The notes under the pieces: generated by a model | Databases searched by the model: none | What the model was told of the DNA's origin: nothing | Seen by the model: the letters and a program-made list of their open reading frames with translations, nothing else | Shown: in pieces, positions 1 through 17,482 of the stretch | Layout: every line of letters begins with the position of its first letter | Position numbering within the stretch: position 1 is the first letter of the stretch | Assembly: GCA_028565635.1 (NCBI GenBank) | Contig: JAOXYB010080277.1 | Coordinates: forward strand, 1 to 23,161 | DNA length: 23,161 bases | Origin: Phoronis ovalis | Taxonomy: Eukaryota > Phoronida > Phoronidae | Reading direction: 5' to 3' | Program-made: the position numbers and the translations under genes

Positions 1-193
1 TGACATAGATGGCTTTACAACTAAAGAAACTACATCATATGATGGGCATCTGTCTGCACCAGCAGACCTCTTGTTTTCTGCTGATATCTTTGAACGTTTT
101 TGTACCATGGGGTGTACTTTTTGAGAATTCTTTTTTCGTGGGTATTTGTTTTCACAAATATTTTTACCATGTGTTATGGTTTTTTTATCTGAG

Positions 194-273
194 GCCTCAT
201 ACCCGCACCAAGTTATCTGCCAAGTACGTCCACTCCAGCCCCGGGTATCACCAGCCTTATAATGGGATGTCAG
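194..273 (+). CDS. candidate upstream luminal exon of synaptotagmin
   Basis: An 80-nt stretch is bounded by a good acceptor (TTTTTTATCTGAG) and a CAG|GTAACT donor. It leaves one base that completes the split Val codon opening the next exon (G + TA), so the reading frame passes from here into the transmembrane exon. The encoded residues are polar and unlike any conserved motif, as expected for the fast-evolving luminal tail of synaptotagmins. No homology is visible, and the support is only splice-site quality and phase. Another reading frame of the same stretch is also open and Pro/Ser/Thr-rich, but it would not join in phase. Confidence 0.4.
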
Positions 274-444
274 GTAACTGACATTAGAGGCACCAAATTT
301 GCATCTCATCTATTCTGTTGTGAATAACTATTCGTACATTGGACATTGTATATGCAAATTATGAGACTCATTAGTAAAATTGTATTCTTCGCAACAGCTG
401 AATAAAATCACCAACGTAATTGTAATTTAAATATTATTTTTCAG

Positions 445-8859
<8,415 letters not shown>

Positions 8860-9280
8860 AGAACAAACTTGGAAACTACACAGCCAACTTTCTATAGACT
8901 GATTACCTAATGCATTCCTATCTGTTTAAATTATAGACAAGACACCATCATTCCTAAATTTGTGGCAAACAATTGTATTGTCTATCATTTACAGAGACTG
9001 GAGTTTTTGGACATTAGTACTCAACTGTAATTGTTGAATAGGTCGAGTTCTGACAAACGTAAACATTACAAATCGTCAAAAGCAAACATGGAGGTTCAAA
9101 AGATCAAAGTATATCTGTTGATGTCATCAGAAGCTGAGACGCATTAGATATGATTCTAGATAAGAGAACACGAGGGAAATAACTGTACAAAAGTGGAATC
9201 AAGATTATTAGAGTGTTGTGGGTAGAATTTTTGATTAGTTGTGACTTCGTCCTGATGTTTTGAATAACCCTAAATAATAT

Positions 9281-9374
9281 TCTTACACCCATATTCCTAC
9301 TTCACTAGACATTGATATATAAGTAGATAAGTACTCTTTCACCCTTGTTCCTATTTCACCAGTCATATAATTAG
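9281..9374. repeat. imperfect direct repeat, ~54-bp offset
   Basis: The segment TCTTACACCCATATTCCTAC at 9281 is echoed by TCTTTCACCCTTGTTCCTAT at 9335. Similarity continues (TTCACTAGACAT against TTCACCAGTCAT). It looks like an old local duplication. Confidence 0.55.
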
Positions 9375-11253
9375 TGACCTATAGTTTGTTTTTTTGATTC
9401 ACGCATGCATGTTTGTGTTGAAGGAGCGATTTGATTGGTTATGCCAAACCTTTCTAATTGACGGTGCTTTTGCTGTGTTTGTATATTTTACATGAACAGA
9501 TCTGTTTCTGTTTGAGTAGGATTGGTGGAGCTTCTTTGATGATAGAAAGCTACACCTTATAATCTTTTCTTTATCTGGGAGAGCCATCAAACACCAAACA
9601 TTTAAAAGTAGCTAATAAGCTGATAAAAGCTGCCTGTTCAGTTCAGCTAAAAATTGTTTTAAGGTAATTTAGTAAATACCAAATATTTCAAATAATTTAA
9701 TGTTTAAATACCAAAAATTTTGTCTCAGTATTGATTATGCTGCAAGTTCAAACAAAGCTGAGATACCCCTGTGCTTCACTCTAATTCCTTTAGAATATGA
9801 TTTTATTCAGGGATGTGACAAAGCCAAATTTGTTGATTTTCATTCTCTGTATCTTATTTATTTAAAGACTTTTTCTCAGTTACGTTTATTTTTCTATATC
9901 TGTCTTGTGTTAACAAATGTTTCGATGAACTTTTCACTTTCATGTAAAAAAATCTCGTCATTTATTGTAATGACCTAATTTTATTTTGATGGAAAAGTGT
10001 ATTGTAGACCTCTGTTTATTATGTGGTTTATACATTCCTTGTCTGTGTTTCTGGGAAAAACGTTTCTAATCTAAATTCTAAACTTATTTTCCAAAATCAA
10101 CTGCAGTTTTTTGTTTTCATTTTTGATTGAATATGTGCTTGACAGAAGTAGAATTCACTTCTAATTATATCTTTTCTTCTTTCAAAATATTCATTCCAAT
10201 TTAACTGTTTATTCCTGCATTAATTTTGCAAAATTTTCAAAGAAAATGTAATACTGGCAATTGAAGTACACTCTAGGTGTATACCGTAAGATACATTGTA
10301 TTCCTCACTGTCAGGTTTTGTTTTGAGGATTTTGTGATACAGATTTTATTTTCAGTTAATTTTTACTATGAATGTGCTGCATTTTGCTTTGCATTTCAGT
10401 TGATAGCACAATGTTATTCATAGTCACTAGAGCGAAACGGCTTGAAAAAGATGTGTTAACTATAGCAAGTAAGGGGTTAGTATCTTGGGGACATTCAATA
10501 AATTACTATTTAGCACAGGGTCAAATACTGAATTTTGCATGCACCTCTAAGGAAACAAAAAAAAACAACAGATGTCTCTTTGAAGAGGGAATTTCTTCTA
10601 GAGTTGCTATTAAACAAGTCTCATTTGAATCTTTTGTTTAGTGACTATGAATAATCTTGTGAGGAGTGATACCTACAACTTAAAATGCTGAAAAGAACAA
10701 CCTTTTTCAAGCTAGCTTTTCACTAATAGTATTGAATTGATGAAGGAAAATGAAAAGTTATAGAATATGTAAAAATTAATCAAAAGCTAATTAATTACAA
10801 AATAAAAAATGTCTTGTAATTAGTAATTTACTGTGCAAGTCTTCTCTACAAAAATATATATACATGTTTCATGGCATATACTGTTAATAATAGTGATCAA
10901 ATCAAGTTTGATATTATGTATAACTTATTTACTTGTTCCCTAAACATGTTTGAGCCATACCTAAAAGATCACTGGTCCAGGAATATGTATACACAATTTT
11001 ATAGAGCAAACCTTATATGAATACAAAGCCAATTATTGTTTAATTTATTCAAATAAGATATTCAACTATACTGACGTTAAAGTCACAATATTGCAATATG
11101 GTCACATAATTATTTTATGTTATTGTTCTGTATATTATATGATAATATTATATATTAGTGCATTTTGTTTCTTCTCAAGTGGTATACACCAACATTGCAT
11201 GTATAATAGAAACATGTGAATTGTATGTTGTGCGTGTGATGTGTAAGTATAGG

Positions 11254-11259
11254 AATAAA
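11254..11259 (+). terminator. candidate poly(A) signal for syt1
   Basis: Canonical AATAAA about 2.4 kb after the syt1 stop, followed within 20-30 bases by a GT/T-rich stretch (GTAGTGTTGTTTT). The alternatives at 10497, 10801 and 11372 cannot be excluded. Confidence 0.35.
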
Positions 11260-11419
11260 GTAGTGTTGTTTTAAAACTACGGTGTTTCTTTCTTTGTCCA
11301 TGTATGGCAGCCTTGAACATTCAAAAAGTTCTGGAAAAGTTCAATTAATTATAGACAAACTTTTTAACAAGAATAAAGCTTACAAGCACAGATCTTGAAG
11401 AATAATTCCACTTCTTTAA

Positions 11420-11433
11420 GTGCCCTCTGGTGG
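11420..11433 (-). promoter_or_regulatory. CTCF core-motif match
   Basis: On the - strand the sequence reads CCACCAGAGGGCAC, matching all 14 positions of the CTCF core consensus CCASYAGRKGGCRS. CTCF and its motif are conserved across bilaterians. About one such exact match per four million positions per strand is expected by chance in unbiased sequence. Occupancy is inferred, not shown. Confidence 0.55.
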
Positions 11434-11633
11434 AAGCAATGGTAATGGACAGTATTGATCTGTCAGAATTAAAATTCGGCTGAAGTATTAGGTGTGATTG
11501 ATGCAGAAAAACAATTCAAAATTAGATGTTGCACTAACAGTGGACGTGGGAAATTGAACATGGCAAGATTACTTGATGATGTTACCACTGGCTGACAAAT
11601 ATTACGGTAGTTGTTTGACTATTCAAGTTCTGT

Positions 11634-11647
11634 CCACCAGGGGGTAC
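11634..11647 (+). promoter_or_regulatory. second CTCF-like motif, opposite orientation
   Basis: On the + strand CCACCAGGGGGTAC matches 13 of 14 consensus positions (T replaces C at position 12). It points away from the site at 11420-11433, 200 bp away, giving a divergent pair. Similarity between the two flanks stops after about 16 bp, so they do not look like long terminal inverted repeats. Confidence 0.45.
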
Positions 11648-12122
11648 TGTGGATTAACTTACCATTCAATGCATTGAAAAATATCCTTTTCCAAGATCGT
11701 TTCATTTCTATACTGACAGAAAGTCATTTACATTTTCCAAATTTATAAAGGAATGAGGAAGAATTAGTTGTCAAATTATTTTGCATCAGAATAGGAAAAT
11801 TTTGTTGCATAAATTATTTTACATGAATGCAGATATAACCCATATATTCCCTAGTGGTGAACATGTGAACTTATAATTAGAAAGTCTTTATTCAATGTAA
11901 AATTCTTGAAATTTATCTTTCCATTTGTGTTTGACCTAAAATGCATGTACTCTATATAAAAGACAGTTATCATGCATAGCAAAAAATGTGCAAGAAATTT
12001 TTATGCACTAGTTGCTTTAAGAAGTTTCTTGTAAACCCCCCTCTGTGACATCTTTTTCTGACCTTGGACATATTGAGAACTGAAATCCGCTAACATGATC
12101 TTGCTTCCCTAGGTTTCTCTCT

Positions 12123-12148
12123 GGGGGAGATGAGGGGAGGGGAGGGGG
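12123..12148 (+). other. G-quadruplex candidate
   Basis: Four G runs of 5, 4, 4 and 5 are separated by loops of 6, 1 and 1 bases on the + strand. This fits the standard quadruplex pattern strongly and stands out in an AT-rich background. It lies about 0.8 kb upstream of the candidate promoter of the next gene. Confidence 0.6.
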
Positions 12149-12908
12149 TGGATTTCTTATTTTCTGGAGTTAACAGGGGTGCGTTGCCCTGGTATTGCAT
12201 GGAGCTGACGAAGATGTGCCGCTGGCTCGGGGTACATTTTTTGACAAATTTTGGTATTTACACCTTTGTGATATGTTTTGGAAAATGTTTTAGAGGCCTA
12301 GTAATGGTAAGTTATATTTTCCACATTAAGTTGTGTTCCATATCTCATAAAGCAAATAACAGTAAATTATCAATAACGTTAAAAACAATAAAATTTTAGA
12401 TATGTTTTGAAATTTTTGGTATATGTCAGGGTTCAAATTTCCACATTTTTAGTATAAAGTTGGTCCAAAATTTTACTCTCAGCTGCACATCCTCCCCATT
12501 CCAAAATATAACCAAATCTTGCAGAATCCATGCCTGGGGGCCGAGTTTTTAACTATTACAAATTAAGTATCTTGCTTACTCTCTCAAAAATAGTACACTG
12601 AACTGTAGTAAGAAGCATATCTCCATGTCAACCGAGTCCATTCAATTAATAAATCTGTTTAATTTTTGAACAGGGCCATTGGTTGTGTGGTGTTCATCTG
12701 TCAAACTGCATGATAACACTGCGCGGCCCCTCTACTAAAAATGAGTTGAGCTGATACATTTTGCTTAAAGTAATATGTTGCAAAAACAGTATATTAAGAA
12801 AAGTTTAACCACTGAAGCAAATAATAAAATAATCTTCAATAGATTTATTTCGCTAATCGAAAAAACGTGATACTAAACACAGTAAACAGGCTAAGAAATT
12901 TAACCAAA

Positions 12909-12952
12909 CCGGAACCCCTTTATAAATCGACTGTTCCGGGCACTTCCTCACA
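12909..12952 (+). promoter_or_regulatory. candidate TATA promoter of the TSPN gene
   Basis: TATAAAT at 12921 sits inside a perfect 7-bp inverted repeat, CCGGAAC (12909-12915) and GTTCCGG (12933-12939), which contains ETS-type GGAA cores. A pyrimidine-rich CTCACAGTT lies about 30 bp downstream of the TATA and could be the initiator. The start codon at 13149 follows about 200 bp later, after several short upstream ATGs, so a 5' UTR intron is possible. Confidence 0.35.
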
Positions 12953-13148
12953 GTTGGCGGCGCTTTTATACCATTGCCAGCAACAAGGGATGTCTTTGTA
13001 GGTCAAAATTGTCAGACAAATGGTAGCAGTTTAAATGATAAAAAATTAATTGGATTATGAATACGTAAAGATGGAAAAGAAGCCATAACTATAGCAACGC
13101 TAAAAAGGAGATAAGGATTTCTTTGAAACTTGTTTCATATCCAGCAAA

Positions 13149-13260
13149 ATGGCACGTTTTAAAGTCAGGGCCAGTGATTTTAAACACATGATCGTCTGCA
13201 TAACTTTATGGATTTATTGTTCTCTTCCACTGTTTGTATTTTGTGACGGAAATTCCACAG
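13149..13260 (+). CDS. signal-peptide exon of a secreted TSPN-domain protein
   Basis: ATG at 13149 has a good context (GCAAAATGG: A at -3, G at +4). Thirty-seven codons and one base follow before a donor ACAG|GTTTGT, so the exit is phase 1. The peptide starts MARFKVRASDFKHM and continues with a hydrophobic core (IVCITLWIYCSLPLFVF) ending CDG, a typical signal peptide with cleavage near that point. The base left over, G, joins AT at 16200 to make Asp. That phase match with the TSPN exon, plus the absence of another candidate between, is the reason for linking them. No protein domain is encoded here itself. Confidence 0.65.
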
Positions 13261-15031
13261 GTTTGTACACATGAGGAAACTATTTCTTGTTTGATTAACA
13301 AACAAATGAAGAGAGTACTTTCATTCAAGAAGTTTAAAGTTTTCAAATGCTTGTAGAAATTAAATATAGTTAAAAAATAGTAGAGTAGGAAGCTAGTCAA
13401 TCCTAATCATGAAGTACCATTTTTTAGTAGAAACGACAGTTAAAATTATACGGTAAATGAAGGTATTCCCATGCTTAGCAGAGCGATGAAGGCACTTCTA
13501 ATACACTGATGCAATCAAATCTTGATCAAAGATAAATTTGAAATTGAATCTCTGCTCTGTCAATTTCTAAGGTCAAGCCTGTTCAGGAGGCTTGTTCATC
13601 CTTCCGGGGGGGGGGTTATTTCAAAGTTGACAAATATTGTACTCACCGTTTTAATAATGTCTGCATGGTTGCTAAGTGTATTTGAAGGATTAACGAGCAA
13701 ATTCAGAAACAATGGAACATGTTAAGTTATTCATTACCTACATTAATTGTTTTTTAAAAGAGCTGCATGTGTAAGTACTGCATACAAATCAGTGTATTAA
13801 TTAGACAAAGTAATGCATTAAAAATGTTAAGAAGTTGCGGTTTACAGTGCTTTGAAAAGAAGTGAGTGATTGAAATTCTGGGGGGGGGGGGTTAATGTCA
13901 ACAAGTTAAATGGCAACATTTTTTTTTAAAACAGAGTTTAGCTGGCAGATTGTTTTAGATTAGATGACAGTGCTTCTTCCCCTGAGAATAGAGCTAAAAG
14001 AAACATCTGAATCCGCTCTCCTGTAGCCAATCTTTAAGTAAATATTTTGAATACCCCTGATTTATAGAACAAAATTAAATTATAAAATGGTTTGAAATCC
14101 AGTTTTGAATAAGGGATTAAATATAAGAATTTCCTTATTTTCAATTTTGAAATCTTCCCTCGCCATATTGTGTGCACATGTCTGTTGCTAAAACAGATAC
14201 TATAATGTTCAAGTTGTGGTATATTTATCTTGTTACAAAGTAATTTGTGTCCTGAAACAAAATATGGTGGAGCACCAATCAGACATTCTATATTCTCAGC
14301 CTACATCTAAACATCTTAGCTGTATAAAGTATGATCAGTGAAAAGAGAAACAATTTGAATTTGAAATATTTTGTCCTTAGCGCTATTCAGACAGCAAGAT
14401 ATAAATCGGCCTAAAGTTTTGTAGATTTAGAATTTTAATCGACATACTTTTTTCTACGTTCACATGGAGATTTAAACACATTCAATAAAACAAAGCGCTT
14501 TAAAGCTGTAGTCGACCATAATGACCTTAACCTCGTTCATCTAAATTGGGAGTACAGAATAGAGATAGTCATGGAAAAATAGAAGGTGCAAAAGGACAAG
14601 ATGTATTTGTGGTTTATTTGATGAAGAATAAGGGGCAAAATATTTAGTACAATGTAAATTCTCCGCCCAAGTGGCGATCGTCAAAAGTTTGGTTTAAGAT
14701 CGTTTATAAATGTAACCCACCCCAGGCACATACATGCTTTACTTTTATAGATTACTCGACTTTGCACACTTTAATATTTCTTTTCTCTCATAATTACAGA
14801 AGTGTCATAGTTGCCTCTGCGTTCCGCTTCATTTTAGTCTAATTTCAACTAAATACAAAAACACAAGTAACGTTCTTTTATTTTGGAGGTACACATATTC
14901 CGATTACAAGAAATAAGTCACTTGAATTATTAGGTATTTAACCAAAAAACAAGTTGATTTAAAAAAATTTAACCAGATCTTAAGATATTTTTAAAGCGCA
15001 TAAAAAAATATGCATTCACACAACAACAGTA

Positions 15032-15159
15032 CAGTGTTCTCCATAAAATAGTGTAAACCCCAAACATGGATAGATAAAATGTTTATAAATAATACATGGT
15101 TTATGTACTAAAGTTCATTGGTGCCCTGAACAAGTATAAGTTTGTTGTGGAGAACACTA
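15032..15159. mobile_element. MITE-like element, 128 bp
   Basis: Ends are CAGTGTTCTCCA and TGGAGAACACTA, a 12-bp terminal inverted repeat with 11 matches, flanked directly on both sides by CAGTA, a possible 5-bp target-site duplication. There is no coding capacity. The CAGTG terminus resembles hAT elements, but hAT duplications are 8 bp, so the superfamily is unresolved. Confidence 0.45.
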
Positions 15160-15760
15160 CAGTATTTGCTGTATTTGAGTAAAGAGTCTGTCTGTTACTT
15201 TTAAAGTTTAATTGCCTGAGAAAAAAAGGAAATGATTTTAAAATAAAAGTTGTAGGTATTTCCACATATCTTATAGTACATTTAGAGATACACAGCAATT
15301 AGCTTAGAATTTCTAAGGTCACTAAAAATATGTACTAAAAGTGTTTTTTTGTATTTTGGGAATTTGAGATTCTTGGTTAACCAAGTCTTGTAGTTTGCTT
15401 AAATTGCTTTCAAGAAAAAACAATGTTGTGAAGTTTTCATACAATCATGTCCTTTTGCTGTTGTAAAAACAAATGATTTGCACCAGGATTTGAAAACTAG
15501 CAACATATTGTTGTATAATAAAAGTGTCTTGGGCTAACATCAGCTGTGTTAACTGCATGTGTATTCAGTCATATAGCTAATTAGTTGTTAACTAACCATA
15601 ACACAACTATTGGGCTAATTGAGAGAACAACTGTGTATGTTGTTTATTTAACTTGCAAGCCTAAATCCAAGTAGTCCAATTCTTGTCCTCTAAGTGTTGG
15701 TTGTTGATTTTGCAAAATTCTAGGGGGGGGCACTTGCCAAAAAACTTGGTGGTATGTGAG

Positions 15761-16070
15761 GCCCAGAGTAAAAAACTTTCCCATAGTAAAAACTGCATTT
15801 CAAAAATATACCTCATGGCAAAATACACACCCAATGGTAAAAAAAATGCTAGAAATGAAGTAACAGTGGCAAAAACATAAAAGAAATCATGTTAATGAAA
15901 TTGCAGCACCCTGCTGTAAATAATCATTTTATATTGAAAATTTGCAGCTTTCGGTAAAAATTTAAAGCACACCCCATGGTATACATTGAAAAGATAGCCC
16001 ATAGTATAAGTTAAGGCTGACAAAAGGGGTCCTGCCATGGAGCGGCACATATAAATTGTTACCATGAATG
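15761..16070. repeat. decayed minisatellite, CCCATGGTAAAA-type unit
   Basis: Variants of one short motif recur about ten times in 300 bp: CCCATAGTAAAAAC (15780), CCTCATGGCAAAATAC (15811), CCCAATGGTAAAAAAA (15830), CAGTGGCAAAAACA, CCCCATGGTATAC (15972), GCCCATAGTATAAG (15998) and CCATGAATGGCAAAC (16062). Spacing is irregular, at 19-35 bp. This is an old diverged tandem array. Confidence 0.5.
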
Positions 16071-16199
16071 GCAAACAAATCCATTATGTCACACATACTA
16101 ATTATCCGACTTACATTTGCACACCGACATACAATCATTGTTGAAAAATTGAGCAAAGTATTGTGTTGACAACTTAATAATAGTGTGATTTCTTTTCAG

Positions 16200-16819
16200 A
16201 TTTAGACATTTTGAAAATTATTAATGTAACTGCTGAAGATTCCACCGAGCTAGAGGAAATATATTATGGCAAACATCGAGGCTGGGCATGTACAAAAGAT
16301 CTTCAATACAGCGTGACTTCTCAATCATCCATTGATGATTTTTTTTCAAATTTAGAAAATAGTATTTCATTTCACATCATTGCCAGACAAAGAGAGGATA
16401 CTGTTGTATCTTTAATAACAGTAAAATCGAATGTTGATTCTAAAAGTTATTTACAGATTATTTCGAACAATCGACGAAATTTTGTAGTTTTGAAGTACTA
16501 TAACTTACATAGTAAAAAACATCATGTAGTAAAGTTTAACACTGCCTTGAATAGTGAGGAATGGACCCATTTTACCTTGAGCATTATAGATAAAAATGCA
16601 ACGTTATTTATGAATTGTACCAAGGTACTTGAAAATGCCCTGCCTACAGTGCTGCAGTGGAAGCTGTTTAAAAATTCTTCTGTTACCTTTGGACAAGACT
16701 TGTATGGAGCAAGAAAATTTGAGGTAGGATATGCAAGTAAGATGAGTATAAAATTTCTGTTCAGAAAAAACGAAATATATAATAAAAATAGACCTTTGTT
16801 TGGGTGGTACCTGACATGA
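16200..16819 (+). CDS. TSPN/laminin G-like domain exon, secreted protein
   Basis: The exon opens after TTTCTTTTCAG in phase 1 and stays open to TGA at 16817-16819. With the signal-peptide exon the product is 243 residues. It resembles the thrombospondin N-terminal domain, especially the NELL type: SSIDDFFSNLENSISFHIIA matches the helix and strand start, SLITVKS and YLQIISN the mid strands, then EEWTHFTLSIIDKNATLFMNCTKV matches the pattern W-H-x-L-x-L-S-I...L-x-x-D-C-x-K. Four N-glycosylation sequons are present (NVT, NAT, NCT, NSS). The usual second Cys after the domain is absent. Donors GAG|GTAGGA (16724) and GCAA|GTAAGA (16737) would cut before the last beta strand, so the true exon may end there and the gene continue. 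TSPN family is fairly secure; gene extent is not. Confidence 0.68.
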
Positions 16820-16927
16820 ATTGGCTAAAATTAGAAAGTAGTGTTGTAAGGCGACATCAAGTTTATGGTTTCCAACACAAAGTTTTTAAGATGGCAGCCA
16901 TTTTGGGTTTAAAAAAATGTTCAGAAG

Positions 16928-16941
16928 AATAAAACAATAAA
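16928..16941 (+). terminator. two overlapping-range poly(A) signals
   Basis: AATAAA occurs at 16928-16933 and 16936-16941, about 110 bp after the TGA of the TSPN exon. This would suit a gene that ends at 16819. Hexamers of this kind are common in AT-rich DNA, so support is modest. Confidence 0.35.
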
Positions 16942-16959
16942 AATATTGAAAACAAAATA

Positions 16960-17019
16960 CCTGAACCCAGGGACCATTAGATCTTCAGTCTAACGCCCTC
17001 CCAACTGAGCTATTTCTCC
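16960..17019 (-). pseudogene. truncated tRNA-Phe(GAA)-like sequence
   Basis: On the - strand the sequence has tRNA-Phe landmarks in order: GGAGAAA acceptor 5' half, TA, a D arm GCTCAGTTGGGAGGGC, a perfect anticodon stem TTAGA/TCTAA enclosing CTGAAGA (anticodon GAA), a variable segment, and T stem CCTGG followed by GTTCA. It then breaks off: the 3' half of the T stem and the acceptor are replaced by AT-rich sequence. It is a pseudogene or the head of a tRNA-derived SINE, not a working tRNA gene. Confidence 0.75.
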
Positions 17020-17414
17020 TGCTATATTAACAATCATGTAATTCTCAGTATATTGTAACACTTAGTCGTCAATGCAGAATTGCAATGTAAACAGAAACTT
17101 AGTGGCACCCTTATTTGATGCGATGTGTAATATATAATAGAAATGACCTCCTGAAGCTGTGATTTTTAACAAGGCTTCGAGCTCAGTGTCCAGAATGAAC
17201 GATGCTTTAAGGCAGTGTTGATACTGAATTGCACAAAGGCTTGTGTGAAATGAAGATATTAAACAACAACTACATGGATTCCAACTTGTGGAGTGTTTTT
17301 TTTAAGAGGTGGAGAGCAAGAGAAACTATGGTCAGAGTCACCCCTCTTGAATAACTTGTCAGAACTTCAGTTTGGTTCTTTAAACCCAATGAATTCTGTT
17401 CTTTAGAATCTTGA

Positions 17415-17482
17415 AGTTCTAATGAGTTCCAATGAGTTCTAACAAATTCAGTTAACTAGCAAAGTTCTAACAAGTTCAAGAA
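17415..17482. repeat. 10-bp minisatellite AGTTCTAAYR
   Basis: Units run AGTTCTAATG, AGTTCCAATG, AGTTCTAACA, AATTCAGTTA and, after a short gap, AGTTCTAACA, AGTTCAAGAA. Related GTTCT words appear on both sides (from about 17385). Confidence 0.65.

Larger units (their letters stand above)
8860..11400 (+). other. putative long syt1 3' UTR and flanking sequence
   Basis: No recognisable exon, RNA gene or transposon follows the stop codon for 2.5 kb. AATAAA hexamers on the + strand occur at 10497, 10801, 11254 and 11372. The one at 11254-11259 (AGGAATAAAGTAG) is a plausible distal poly(A) signal, but cleavage sites cannot be proven from sequence. Long 3' UTRs are usual for neuronal synaptotagmin mRNAs. 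The region also has an imperfect direct repeat at 9281-9374. Confidence 0.4.
11401..13148. other. intergenic region between syt1 and the TSPN gene
   Basis: No coding sequence is recognised here. The region holds two CTCF-like motifs in divergent orientation (11420 and 11634), a G-quadruplex candidate (12123-12148) and a candidate TATA promoter (12909-12952). It is therefore a likely boundary or regulatory interval. Confidence 0.6.
13261..16199 (+). other. intron of the TSPN gene, 2.94 kb
   Basis: AT-rich sequence without a recognisable exon. It contains three poly-G runs (13606-13615, 13880-13891, 15723-15730), a 128-bp MITE-like element (15032-15159) and a decayed CCCATGGTAAAA-type repeat (15761-16070). 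The acceptor is TTTCTTTTCAG. Confidence 0.65.

Noticed and set aside
9700-9978. 92-codon + strand open frame after syt1
   Set aside because: Low-complexity hydrophobic composition, no homology visible and poor start context; more likely 3' UTR.
10372-10641. 89-codon + strand open frame beginning near an acceptor-like TTTCAG
   Set aside because: No phase-matched upstream exon or recognisable domain; treated as UTR sequence.
11416-11657. piggyBac-like MITE bounded by TTAA (11416 and 11654) and the CCACCAG motifs
   Set aside because: The inverted similarity is only about 16 bp, and the right-hand motif is offset six bases from its TTAA while the left abuts it. Motif-level similarity to CTCF explains it better.
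12059-12068. TGACCTTGGA as a nuclear-receptor (ERR/SF-1-type) half-site
   Set aside because: A single short motif occurring by chance at this length; no second half-site or clear promoter beside it.
16960-17019. Functional tRNA-Phe gene
   Set aside because: The 3' half of the T stem and the acceptor 3' strand are missing, and the B box is broken after GGTTCA.
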